Assembly (NCBI RefSeq): GCF_008831285.2
Contig: NC_045144.1
Coordinates: forward strand, 9,950,672-10,014,671
Direction: 5' to 3'
DNA: 64,000 nucleotides
From: Nymphaea colorata
Taxonomy: Eukaryota > Streptophyta > Magnoliopsida > Nymphaeales > Nymphaeaceae
Below are positions 54,050-64,000 of the stretch, piece by piece. The first letter of the stretch is position 1. Every line of letters begins with the position of its first letter. Both the position numbers and the translations under genes were made by a program. The notes beneath the pieces are model-generated. The model saw nothing but the letters and a program-made list of their open reading frames with translations, made no database searches and was not told the origin of the DNA.

Positions 54050-56589
54050 GCTATGAATGAATATTAGAAAAAGTTGGACAATTGGAAAGCCAATAATTCA
54101 AGAATTAATGGATTTATAGTACTACTAAGTTGCAGATTACCAAAATCTCATATACTATGAGACAACAAGTATGAGAATATCTTAAGTGTTGTTTACTCCA
54201 AAAGGCATGGATAGAAAATATCTATTGATTTGAGAAGCCCAAAGCATCGAACAATGAGATAAGAGTGCAAGAAATAAGTATATGAAGATATCTAGTGTTT
54301 GGAATGAATTAGATCAACTCAATCCAAAACTATTGATGAACAACAAATGTCATAAGATAAGGAGAGAAGAAGTTGATGAATTTAAATATTTTTCAATTTA
54401 TTAATAATTAAGACCCGAATCTAAAAAAATTAGGTCGACATTATTGTCTATAGTTTCTACTCTACTCATCCATGAACTTCTTGCAAATCAAAGGAGAGAA
54501 GGGACTAGAATGAATTTATATAAAATAGAAAATAATGTGTTTGTATCCAAACAAGAAAAAGATAAAGGGATAGCTTGAAAATCATATTAGAACCTCTAGA
54601 ACCCCTCATTTTAAGAATCAAAATAAGAGCGTATAAACTTACTTGTTATATTTGTCATGAACTTGGTCACATAAAACCCAAATCTTTCATGCTTAAAGGG
54701 AATAGCAATGACCAAAATTATGGAGGAGACATTAATCAAGGAAAGCATAAATTCAAAATGATCAAAATAATGTAAGTCAATGTGATCAAGCAGATAAGAA
54801 AGTTGCAAGCATTCAAAATGAAGGGTGTGATCTAGCTTTGATCACCTCAACATTGAATAAAATAATGATTGCTCTTCAACCTATAATTAAGGAGTCTAAC
54901 TTAGGAACTTCGTTTGGATCTGTTTTATGTTATTAACTAGCAACATTGGCATCTACCTTTACTACTTATGATATGATTTATTGACTCATAGATTCTGGTG
55001 CTTCATTTCATATGACACCAAATGTATTCCTTTTTACTAAGTTTGGACCAAAAAGATGTCAAATTTGATGGAACATCTTTCAAAGTTGAAGAGATTGAAA
55101 ATTTGAAAAAGAATATGGTGAAAAACAAAAACTTAAATGCCCAGAATTAGCTACGTTACAAATTTTAATCTTAATTTACTTTCCTATCACAATTTTTGGA
55201 CCTTGAATTTGACATAGTTTTCCCAACAAGTAAATATTGAGTGCAGGATCACCAAACTGTGAGAAAGAAAGGTTTTAGAAAAATATATTTTACTATATGA
55301 ATAATTTATGTATCTCCAAAAAAGGTTTTGGCAATTTTTTAAAAAATGTTGACATCAAAGTTTGGCATAAAAAGGCTATGACATCCCAATATTAGAAAAT
55401 TATCCTTGATGGGCCCTACCTAAAAGCTTTATATTGAGAATTCAAGTTTAATGACTATATACATGAAAAGTTGAAATCTTTTTTTTTTTAGAAAAAGAAG
55501 TTTCATTACCGCTTTGCCCTTTCAGCTGGTTCATTTAGATGTATGAAGACCACCTCCTATTGTGTAAAAAGGTGAATTGTTTTATTATGTAATCTTCATT
55601 AATGATTCTACCAGATATTGTTGGATATAAGATTGAAATATGAAGTATTTGAGATCTTTAAAAGCTTCTAAACTTAATGAGAACATAAGCTGTTGCTAAA
55701 TTGAAAATTTGTAAAATCGATTCTAGTGAGAAATTGGTTTCAAATGAGTTAAGTTGTTTGAAGAACTTTGGTACAATTTGTCAAAAAATCCTGTCCAATA
55801 GCACTCTAACAAAGTGAATTTTCTGAAAGAAAACATAAACATATTATGGGTATAAGAGTGCTATATTTTCATAGGTTGAACATACTTTCATAGGTTGCTG
55901 TAAAACTCATGTGCTTTCATTGGTTGCTCTAAAACTCAAAAAGGCTATAAGTGTTATGATTTAATAAAAGATAAGTAATAATTTCTACAAATGTAAAATT
56001 TAATGAAGAAAGAAGCTGGTTTGAAAAATGTTAGGAATCACAATGTGATAAAGACAACTCTTTATTATTCAAGTGTCTTTCAAAGCTTGATGATGAATTG
56101 AAAGATGATGTTGTTTAAAATGATATTGATGCTAATGATGATGGCGTGAACAAATTGAACTTATTAATCTTTCATTATTTTAAGAGTCTAGTTGTCTCTT
56201 AGAGACCGAGCCCTTTGGATCCATGGCCCCTCATAAAAGGTTCCAACAATCCTACCTAACCCATTCTCTTAGAAGTCGTTTACCCTTTTTCTTAAGCCAT
56301 TCAAAATTATGAGCCAAAGCAAATTAAGTACCACCTTCACGCTTTCAGCGAAATTGTTGGGATTGATAAAACAAAGTGGCGGAAGTCAAAGTTCTGTTGA
56401 CCCGAGCTGGAATATGAGATCATGTGTGAATTTGGCACGCTGTTTTTACTCACTAGATCCAAATGAAAACAAAACAATATGTTTGGCCCCCGAAAATGAA
56501 GCATTTCTCTCCTTATACGTGCAGGACATACCATTGAATCTTTTTTCAAATAAGTGTCTGAATTCATATGAGTTTGAATCCAAAAGATC

Positions 56590-57950
56590 GAAGAATGCAT
56601 TTCTTCATGGTGCCATTCATGAAGATGTATACATGAGACAACCTCCCAGGTATGAAGATAAAACAAAACCAAGCCATGTTTGTAAATAGCAGCGAGCTAT
56701 TTATGGTCTAAAACAGGCGTTACGTGCGTGGTATGCTAGATTAAGCAGTTTTCTTCTTGATTATGGTTTCACAACTAGCATGGCTGATCCGTCTATGATT
56801 ACTTTGCATCAAAACTCTAGTACTCTTGTGCTCCTTGTGTACATTGATGACATTATCTTAACTGGAAATTGTTCCATATCTTTGCAAAGTTTTATTAATA
56901 ACTTTTGCAAGGAGTTTTATGTCAAAGATCTTAGCAGATTGAGTTATTTTTTAGGAGTGAAAGTGACCTGGACAGAACAAGGGATTCTCTTGCGTCAAAC
57001 CAAGTATGCTAAAGACATTCTTGAGAAAGCAAAAATGGAAGATTGCAAACCAAGTACCACGGCAATGAGTTCGAAAATGCCTCAGTATAAAGGTGATGAA
57101 ATGAAATTTGACAATCCTACTCTCTACAGGCAGATGGTTGGTCTTTGCAATACTTGACTCTCACGCGACCAGACATCTCTTTTGATGTCAATTATGTTAG
57201 TCAGTTTATGCATGAGCCTTTTCAGATTCACTATCAAATGGTCAAAAGAATTCTAAGGTACATCAAAGGATCAATACACATAGGACTACACATATTGATG
57301 CAAAACACTTTTGATTTATATGCTTTTTCAGATTCAGATTGGGTAGGATGTTCTCAAACTAGGAGATCCACCATAGGATTTTGTGTTTTTCTTGGAGCTA
57401 ATTGTGTATCTTGGAGTGCAAAGAAGCAACATAGTGTAGCAAGATCTAGTACCGAAGCTGAATATAGAGCCATGGCATCGACAACAACAGAACTTACATG
57501 GATGCAATTCTTAATGAAGAACATTGGATTACAGATTATGAACATTCCATTTTTACATTGTGATAATAAGAGCTCTCTTTATATGACGGCAAATCCAATG
57601 TTTCATAACCGAAGCAAGCACATTCAAATTGATTTTCATTATGTAAGAGAAAGAGTCGCTCAAAAACAACTTGAGACCAAGTACATTTCAACCAACAATC
57701 AAGTCGCCGATCTTTTTATCAAAAGCTTATCAAAGCGCATCTTTAATCTTCTCAAGAACAAACTCGGCCTCCAGCAGCGGCTCGGTTTGAGGGGGAATGT
57801 TAACAGAATGAGTAAAGAGGATAAAGAAAATGAATCAGCGAGAGAGAACAACGACAACCAGAAATTAGAAAAATGCATGAAACTGTTAACAGAAGATTGT
57901 ATGAGAAAGGAAGAAAAATCAGAAAATATGAAAAGGCTACAATCATAGGA
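56590..57950 (+). pseudogene. Copia D reverse transcriptase-RNase H
   Basis: It reads [20 protein letters not shown], a stop, then RAIYGLKQALRAWYARLSSF. It continues with the intact catalytic motif YIDDIILTG (56840-56866), YFLGVKV and a frameshift near 57147. Next come YLTLTRPDISFDVNYVSQF and the RNase H motifs FSDSDWVGC, SSTEAEYRAM, LHCDNKSS, HIQIDFHYVRERV and QVADLFIKSL. The frame runs through the polypurine tract into the LTR and stops at 57948. The usual first third of RT is missing and replaced by unrelated sequence (about 56270-56590). Confidence 0.87.
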
Positions 57951-58110
57951 TCAGATGGAGATTTCATATAATCTAGGCAAGAATAATCTTGCCTATGATA
58001 ACACATAATTGTTTTGCCTATAAAAAAGGGACTCGACTCCAGCATTGTAATCATCTTCTCATCAATAAAATCTGTCTGAGTGCCTTCTGATCGTGGACAT
58101 AAGCTCAATC
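57787..58110 (+). repeat. Copia D polypurine tract and 3' LTR
   Basis: ttgagggggaa (57787-57797) is followed by TGTTAACAGAATG. Within the presumed LTR are a TATA-like tataaaaaaggg (58019) and an aataaa signal (58065). The right edge could not be fixed because no partner LTR is present. Confidence 0.65.
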
Positions 58111-58155
58111 AGAGCTGAACCACGTTAATTCCTATTCTCTTCTTTTGTTTTTCTT

Positions 58156-58245
58156 TAATGATGCGGACCAAGAAAACAAAAAACCAAGCAAAGTCATGAA
58201 ATGGGCATTGCCCGGCCTTGCTACCTCCTGGTGCGGCAGAAGGTT
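58156..58245 (+). repeat. Inverted partial copy of 59228-59312
   Basis: gtcatgaaatgggcattgcc followed by cggccttgctacctcctggtgcgg is the reverse complement of 59233-59280 with a few changes. Read on the plus strand it encodes VMKWALPGLATSWCG. This is the same conserved peptide found on the minus strand at the partner site, so a gene exon fragment was duplicated in inverted orientation about 1 kb apart. Confidence 0.8.
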
Positions 58246-58628
58246 AATCTTCGTTTAAGCCATTGGCAGTTTCCTCATCGTTCGAGTTTTTCTTTAATAG
58301 ACTAAATTCTAGGACGAATTCCATTCTTTTCGCCTCTATCGACACCAGCGAGGGAAGGTAGGTACAGTAATTGTATTTTTTTTGTAGTTTTCTTGTTTCT
58401 TACCTCTTAATTTCATTGGTGTTGTTTCTTTTATTTACAGATTAGGAAGCAGAACATCCAGCGGAAGGAGCAGAAGAAACATGGGCGTTATTTGATCTCT
58501 CTTGAATTTTTACTTTAGTATATGCTTTCAGTGACTTACTTGTTAACTAATTTGAGTTTGTTTTCCCATGGTAGAGAGCACAGATTCTGCAGGCAAAGTG
58601 AGAGGAATAAGCTGGAATAAGCAACTAA

Positions 58629-59058
58629 GGGCCTGTTTGGTAGGAGGGAAAGGGAGGGATTAAACAATCCCTCCTATGTTTGGTTGGCTAATTAAAAAGG
58701 AGGGAAATGGAGAGAAATGAGCAAAAGGTGTTTGGCTGCAAAAGGAGGGAAAGGAAAAGAAAGGAAAGAGATGGATTGTCTAGTGTAAATCCCTTCCCTC
58801 CTAAATCGGACGGATTGGGAATGAAATGAAAGAAAGGTAAGTGGAAGAGTTTTTTATTCCCACACTACCTCTTCTTTTCTTTCTCTCTTTTCTAAATCCA
58901 TGTGTTTTTTTTTTTATTTCATTCCTTTCTGTCCAAACAAACTTTTTAATCGACTCTTTCCATTCATTTTCTTTCTCTTCTCATTCCCTCCCTTTCTCAT
59001 TCCCTCCCTTTTCATCCCTTCCTTTCCCAAACAATCCCTTCCTTTCTCAAACAAAGCG
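58629..59058. mobile_element. Tourist-like (PIF/Harbinger) MITE
   Basis: The left end gggcctgtttggtaggaggg and right end cctttctcaaacaaagcg are imperfect inverted repeats of the familiar GGGCCTGTTTGG class. The 3-bp flanks are taa at 58626-58628 and taa at 59059-59061, the duplication expected for PIF/Harbinger. The interior is purine-rich on the left half and pyrimidine-rich on the right half, so the whole can fold into a long imperfect hairpin. No transposase inside. Confidence 0.72.
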
Positions 59059-59099
59059 TAAGAGTGACCAGTCAGAAGCCTTTTAAACTAAGGACGGAG

Positions 59100-60010
59100 G
59101 TATGAATTGTCGTGAGCTGGCTGCAGACTGCAGGAAGTCCAAAATTCGGTCACTTCCATGACAATGATTTCTGTTCTTTTCCTTCTTGTGCTGATATATT
59201 TTTTCACAAAATGGAACGAAGATGAAGCTTCTCCCGCACCAGGAGGTAGCAAACCGGGCAATGCCCATTTCATGACTTTTCTTGTTTTTTTTTGCCTTTT
59301 TGGTCCGCGTCATCGTGCTGGGGAAAGGAAAAAAAGGCTCTCAAAAGCTTTTACCAAATGCCTGACTCTTCCCGATCCCTGCTCCGGCATGCTGTTGAGT
59401 GCCTGCTCAAGAATCTCCGTTCTCAATCTCCTCGGACTATCCTCTTTGGCTTCGGTTGGATTCTCGGCGTTCTGCTCTTGGTTTTCCACTTGAGCGATCG
59501 GGATGCTTGATTCCTCTGGATTGTTTGGTGCATCCTCCTCTTTTTCAATCTCCCGATGCCGAAAGAACTCCTGAGAATTCCGGAGGCTTTCATAGGCGAC
59601 ACATCGGCACTTCTTTGAATTTACATCTTCTTTTCTCCACATTCGCAAAGCATACCTACTACGTAAGCTTTTGCATTCTTCTTGGCGACCACGAACTTTC
59701 TTTGCATGATTTTTTGGGAGGCAGCACAGAGGGCGTTTACAAAAGTAGACGACGGCGTCACCTTGGCGGAAACAGAGGGCGAGCTGCCGGATTTGTTGAA
59801 GTGGTAGTCAGGAGAGATATTAGGATTCGAGTTCTCTGAAATCCTGCGCGTTCCATCGACAGAGGTGCTGGAGGTTTGCCTTCCCTTCGATGGTGTCATC
59901 ATCTTGTTGGCAGGCTTTTCCTTCGCTGGTTCTTCACCAGAAGTGGCCGGAATAAAGCCAGAGAAAAGGTGGTGCTGGGCGGAACGAGATATTCCGGTCG
60001 GAAGAGGATC
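59100..60010 (-). pseudogene. Microtubule-associated-protein-like gene fragment
   Basis: On the minus strand the frame passes 59902-59621 with SENSNPNISPDYHFNKS and KIMQRKFVVAKKNAK. After a one-base shift near 59640 it reads KKCRCVAYESLRNSQEFFRH. It then reads GSGRVRHLVKAFESLFFL (about 59370-59320) and, in another frame, VMKWALPGLLPPGAGEASSS. This order (FVVAKKN, C-VAYESLR-SQE, GSGRV-HLVKAFE, MKWALPGLQPP) is the one I recall for a plant family annotated as TPX2/MDP60-type microtubule-associated proteins. Naming is from memory. The basic C-terminal domain is missing, and at least one frameshift is present, so this is likely a truncated gene copy. Confidence 0.5.
59228..59312 (-). repeat. Inverted partner of 58156-58245
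   Basis: cttctcccgcaccaggaggt ... caatgcccatttcatgac, the reverse complement of the block at 58156. The Tourist-like MITE lies in the spacer between the arms. Confidence 0.8.
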
Positions 60011-60110
60011 AGCGGGATTCCTTTTGGCTTGGGTTGAGGATTTTTGTCGAGAAACGAAGAAAAAGACGGGGAGGCAAGTTCGGAGCGCTCGGCCAACGGC
60101 TACGTTTTTC

Positions 60111-61135
60111 TAATCGGCGTCGTTTTTGAATCTGCGAGCCATTGGGAGTTTCCCTTTTTCTCAATTATTTTTATCCTTTAATTGTTTTTCCTTTTCTAGC
60201 CGGAATCGTCTAAAATGCCCTTACTCTTTTACTATTGCCTTGGTTGCTTTACGAAAGAAAAGAGGAGAATCATGCTTATTTTCAGAGTTAAATTTGGGAT
60301 ACAAACTCAGGTCGCTAAGATATTCCAGACTTCGGACCATGACTGCGTTGCATTAGTCACACTAGAGATACACTTTGGAATATGTTATCTTAACTTTCAA
60401 TTGTGTCATAATATTACAAAAAGTAGAGTCACATTTTATATTTGAACGGGACTATATAATTGGTATATGCTTAATCTTGGTTTCATTGGTGAATTCTACT
60501 CTACATTCAACTAGGGTTGGATCTTCTTGAGAATAAAAGATTTGATGATATAAAATTTCACAAGAAAACAAGATGATTTTTATTTTACCATCAAGATTAA
60601 ATCCGTTGGATGTCCGAAGGCTGGGACTAGAGGTGCCAAGCATTTGGTATTACTCCCTCTATGATAGCACAGAAAAGACTCTGGACAGTGTCACCAGCCT
60701 GTCCAATCTGTATTGCATTTCAGGCGCTGAGAACTATAGAACGTTTCAACAAGAACATCCGAGATTGTGTTACTTTGACTCATTCGTTACCTGTGGACTG
60801 ATCAGAATTTCATTCTCAAGAATGGATTGTACTGGTTGATCTAATTCAGAATAATTACGTGATCAATTAGAGCCACATCCTCGCTGAATCTTTGAGGGAA
60901 GACTTCACGGATTCAAACAATAGTTTAAATCACACAAGAAGTTTTCTTTTAATTGTTGCATTTCTTACTTCAACAGGGTAAATGAAAAACTTTGGAAACT
61001 TGAGCATCTATTGTTATTTCACCAAAAATTAAGTGCTTATTTGTAAATTAATCAAACTTCATTAGCCAAAGAAAGCTAGTGTTGTGCATCTGCCTTTGTA
61101 GGATCATTAGGGGTACACAATGACCGACCATGCCT
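60111..61135. other. Intergenic DNA, no gene seen
   Basis: No family resemblance in any frame. Open stretches are short and lack compositional bias. Confidence 0.5.
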
Positions 61136-61251
61136 GGTGCCTGTTTTACAGAAAAGAATATAAATAGATAAAAGAGGCAGTACACAGAGAAATGGTGCCT
61201 GTTTTACAGAAAAAGAATATAAATAGACAAAGAGGCAATACAGAGAGAAGT
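61136..61251. repeat. 58-bp tandem duplication
   Basis: ggtgcctgttttacagaaaa ... cacagagaaat (61136-61193) is repeated at 61194-61251 with small changes (an extra A, one lost AA). Confidence 0.9.
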
Positions 61252-61506
61252 GGTTGACTATGTCTTGTGCCTGTTAGACACTGGGTCAGTTAGGGTCTGT
61301 CGGTCTCTTAGTTGGTCTTGAGTCTGGAGTCATGTTAGCCGGTCACTTAGATGGACCCAGTCAACAGGTTGGGTTGCGATCTCAGGTAGGTTAACCACCC
61401 CACATTAAACTTGCATAAATTTGAGCAGGGATTAAACTACGATATTGAATCACCCTGTTTAGTGAAGGCTGGGCTTTCACCGAAAGACAGTGTGCGTGAC
61501 TGTGTG

Positions 61507-61683
61507 GTTAGACTAACACTGTTTTACAGAACAAACAAGTAAGACCATGTTACCTGGTTAGACTAACACTGTTTGCATCACCTAATAATTTAATTAGGTT
61601 CCTTGATACACCTCGCTGATGTGCCACCTTAGCTTGAGACTAAAGATGATGCTACAAACAAGTAAGACCATGTTACCTGGATT
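61507..61683. repeat. Interleaved short duplications
   Basis: gttagactaacactgttt occurs at about 61508 and 61558. acaaacaagtaagaccatgt plus tacctgg occurs at about 61530 and 61656. The pattern looks like a partial duplication with rearrangement. Confidence 0.7.
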
Positions 61684-61731
61684 TTGAACCACTTTAACCA
61701 AGCTAAGCTTCCAATATGAACATGTTGAATG

Positions 61732-61903
61732 CAGGGGCGAAGCCAAAAATTTCTGAATACGGAGCAATAGTAATAAATTTTAAATTTTTAAGGAGCATCA
61801 ACATATCCTATAAATGAGAAAAACTGCCCTGAAATGTCAATATAAAAGTAATTATTTTTTGCGGTTCCGTGTGGGCAATTGCCCACACTTTCCTCCGCCC
61901 CTG
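61732..61903. mobile_element. hAT-type MITE with perfect 8-bp TSD
   Basis: This 172-bp element is flanked by gttgaatg on both sides (61724-61731 and 61904-61911). Termini CAGGGGCGAAG and CTCCGCCCCTG are inverted repeats with one mismatch in the first ten bases. Near its right end is a perfect 20-bp palindrome (61869-61888, gtgtgggcaattgcccacac). It has no coding capacity. The TSD length and CAGGG terminus place it with the hAT superfamily. Confidence 0.85.
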
Positions 61904-61911
61904 GTTGAATG

Positions 61912-62406
61912 TTGGTTTTGTAATGTGAATGTGTAATAGGTCTTAAAAGAGACAACATCAAGTTGGTTTTTCGGTCCACTGACCCAGTCATTCATCGTCA
62001 ACAGCTTATAGCGACTTCGTGTGGACATGACTACAAGGAGATGGGGTGTATGTTTACATTTTTCTGCTAATAACAATCAAAACTATGCAAGATGTAGAGG
62101 CATACTGGAGTATCTTCCAAACTTCTAGTTTCACCAAGAATCCAACACGAAAACTTCAACCTGTATCGAATTGGACTTGCAATAGGTGCATTCAATTTCA
62201 TTTGACTTTATTGTCTCAATTGTTTATTGTTTACAAGATTCTAAAGGAAAAACTTAAACAATTTCAATAATGAAGACATATTTTAGACCTATAAAAAACT
62301 ACCACACAACAATGGATGAAATGGCTTGCAGCATCCTGGGAAGAACCACATGAAGAACAAGTCTTTCTCTTACCAGATATCTGCATCAAAAGTTCTCAAG
62401 ATTTTC
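61912..62406. other. Intergenic DNA downstream of GH79 gene
   Basis: No gene is seen. It holds the 3' flank of the minus-strand GH79 gene, so its polyadenylation site should lie here, but no single signal stands out. Confidence 0.5.
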
Positions 62407-64000
62407 TCAAGAACAAGCTGCTGCTGCCTCAAAGTTTGGTAATGTAATGAAGGCAATGGACAATGGAGCAATCATTATCTTTGAAAATGCGTTCACCAGG
62501 ATGGGTTCAAAAGAGGGGATTTCTCCAGTGTCAGTGAGCTCCAATGGTCTCCCATTTAGGAGCATAGTTTGGCTTCTCAAATATCCATCTTTTGGTGCCA
62601 AATGGTACTCGTATCTCTGTTCACTACCATTCGAAGCTAACTTTCCAACCCATGCGAACTTCTTCTTCAGGCTATGAATGATAGAACCTTCCTTGTGAAA
62701 TTTCCCTCCAAAATGCAAGTTAAGGTTCATGTCATTCTCCACACTCACCGAGAATGTTGTAGTGTTGCTCAGGTTGATAAGAAGTACAGTGATTCCAGCC
62801 TGCCATGGAAAATGTAGACGAAGAAATAAAAGGGTAATAGAAGTGAAATTCATTATCCTACAGACTGCAGGGCAGCAGCATTCTTCATAATTTCCCTGTA
62901 TCCATGGGTTTGATAGTTAAGGCAATATGTGATTTGGGCTTGGGTGAAATGCATTGAGAATGAGAAAAGAAAAGAAGCTAATTTCAACTGCCAATTAGTG
63001 TTTCATCTGCCAAATTTGCATAATCTGTAGACCAGGAACTAATCAGAATTTAGAACATGCTGGATGGTCATTTCCACTGTACCGCATTATTCACCCCTAT
63101 AACTCAAATAGATAGGGTGGCAAGTGAAGCAAAAGAATTTCTGTACTAAGATAATTTAGCTAGGAATATCTCTTACCTCCTCTCTTGAACAATGGGCATA
63201 AGCACGCAGGTACTGTGAACCCATCACTTTGGTAGCAAGGACACCCTTTCCCATCAATTGATGCCATAAAAGTGCACTGAAGAAAATTTGAGCCAACAAA
63301 GAAAAATCATCATCATAGATCACAGAACCCTCTTATTAAACAGAAATGATATTTAATGTAAAAGATGCCCTCTCCTACCTGTAGTAATCAGGATTTGGTA
63401 TAAATGTGGATGTATTGAGGAGACTGTAATAGCCACCTATCAAAGTCTGTCTGCAATAAACCTTGGTGTTATACATGGATGCCATGCCTAGCTGATCTAA
63501 ATACCTACCAACATCAAAAGAATGTGTTATTGTAACAAGCAAAATCCTCAAGGGAGCAGGTACACAAGAAGCAAAATATGTAATAAGCACACAGCAGTAT
63601 ACATAATATATTTGCAGAAAAAGGATGTGAGAAATAGGTGCAATGCAAAGGTAAGCAAATACACCAGTGCCGATCCTCATTAACAGAGAGAGAGAGTACC
63701 AGAAACTATTGACAAAAGTATCAGAAATGAGCTTTCCTCCACTGTTGTAGGCACCACCTGCTTCTCCGACCCAAGCAGATGCCCATGGACCAGAATTTTG
63801 TATCACAAGTTGAAGATTGACAAATGTTTTGGCAAAAGAGTCTGAATGGGCAGGATCCAGTATCCTACTGACAAGGTTAGGATCAACTCCTGAAACAAGG
63901 ATTAGTGGAAGAAAACAATGTTAAGACCACCTATATTATATAAACTTGTACTAGTGTCATTGCAAATCACCTGCACCAAGGTTATAAATGTGATGTGTCA
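62407..64000 (-). CDS. Heparanase-like protein (GH79), last five exons
   Basis: The minus-strand exons are 64000-63971 (partial), 63889-63700, 63504-63379, 63276-63177 and 62799-62407 (TGA at 62407-62409). All introns are GT-AG and the phases agree. Peptides in order are LYNLGAGVDPNLVSRILDP, SAWVGEAGGAYNSGG, FWYLDQLGMASMYNTK, YCRQTLIGGYYSLLN, SALLWHQLMGKGVLA and RAYAHCSREE. The last exon reads ITVLLINLSNTT ... EYHLAPKDGYLRSQ ... APLSIAFITLPNF. This is the C-terminal half of plant GH79 (AtGUS/heparanase-like beta-glucuronidase). The Glu of WVGEAGGAY is the expected nucleophile position. The beta-sandwich end (about 160 residues) is complete. Such enzymes are secreted or cell-wall-associated and act on glucuronic acid of arabinogalactan proteins. 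The 5' exons with signal peptide and acid/base Glu lie beyond the window. No lesion seen. Confidence 0.9.

Larger units (their letters stand above)
54050..58110 (+). mobile_element. Ty1/copia element D, decayed and 5'-truncated
   Basis: A plus-strand copia remnant appears in order. Gag pieces come first (54290-54580: VWNELDQLNPK, DEFKYFSIY), then a degenerate knuckle (CYICHELGHIKPKS, 54637), protease DSGASFHMTP (54990), GAG-pre-integrase LWHKRLGHPNI (about 55360) and integrase shreds (YYVIFINDSTRYCW). RT ([26 protein letters not shown]), RNase H, polypurine tract and the start of an LTR at 57798 follow. No matching 5' LTR or tRNA site was found, so the 5' end is lost or unrecognisable. It is by far the most degraded LTR element here. 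Confidence 0.8.

Noticed and set aside
58841-59086. 81-codon plus-strand frame rich in Phe and Ser
   Set aside because: Pyrimidine-rich half of the Tourist-like MITE.
63375-63806. 143-codon continuous minus-strand frame as a separate gene
   Set aside because: It reads through an intron; its conserved parts are two GH79 exons separated by clear GT and AG sites.
1-64000. CRISPR arrays, operons, bacterial promoters
   Set aside because: The tandem repeats seen are microsatellites, minisatellites or simple duplications without uniform spacers, and the window is plant nuclear DNA.
1-64000. tRNA, rRNA or snRNA genes
   Set aside because: I looked for tRNA-like segments near the tggtatcagagc motifs; these are retrotransposon primer sites, not genes. 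No cloverleaf or A/B box set could be supported by eye.

Overview
This is nuclear DNA from a flowering plant. The evidence is PLS/DYW-class pentatricopeptide repeat (PPR) genes, a GH79 heparanase-like gene with short GT-AG introns, a plant-type KH-domain RNA-binding gene, and LTR retrotransposons primed by initiator-methionine tRNA. The sequence is AT-rich and dominated by transposable elements. I cannot name the species. I see no bacterial-type operon, CRISPR array, rRNA or tRNA gene, and nothing that looks like a new multi-gene system. The interest lies in how the elements are layered and how they broke the host genes.

Layout. At 1-4955 there is AT-rich DNA with a decayed DUF4283/LINE-like fragment and a 1.4 kb dispersed repeat. 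From 4960 to 16727 lies a minus-strand KH-domain gene relic, split by a 10.7 kb Ty1/copia element (5626-16283, TSD ctatc). That element is itself split by a younger Ty1/copia element in the opposite orientation (9739-14871, TSD ctaac). From 16728 to 20720 there are simple repeats and low-complexity DNA. An apparently intact intronless PPR gene occupies 20721-22907 (minus). From 22908 to 29858 there are a 90-bp tandem duplication, a GC-rich minisatellite, an inverted copy of the 1.4 kb repeat and a hAT transposase relic. From 29859 to 43494 lies a PPR-DYW gene broken by an 11 kb Ty3/gypsy element (30898-41847, TSD cattc). A third copia element follows at 43566-48574 (TSD tgtcc) with unusual LTR termini. 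From 48580 to 53800 there are small non-autonomous elements and microsatellites. From about 54050 to 58110 lies a very decayed fourth copia element without a visible 5' LTR. From 58150 to 60110 a Tourist-like MITE sits inside an inverted duplication of a microtubule-associated-protein-like gene fragment. From 60110 to 62406 there are tandem duplications and a hAT-type MITE with a perfect 8-bp TSD. From 62407 to the right edge are the last five exons of a GH79 gene (minus), which continues outside the window.

Only the PPR gene and the GH79 gene look functional. Hand-counted LTR mismatches give a relative insertion order: the gypsy element and copia C (about 8% for C) are oldest, then the outer copia (about 4.5%), then the inner copia (about 2.6%). 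This order agrees with the nesting. Many lesions are G-to-A or C-to-T changes, as expected for decay of methylated cytosines.
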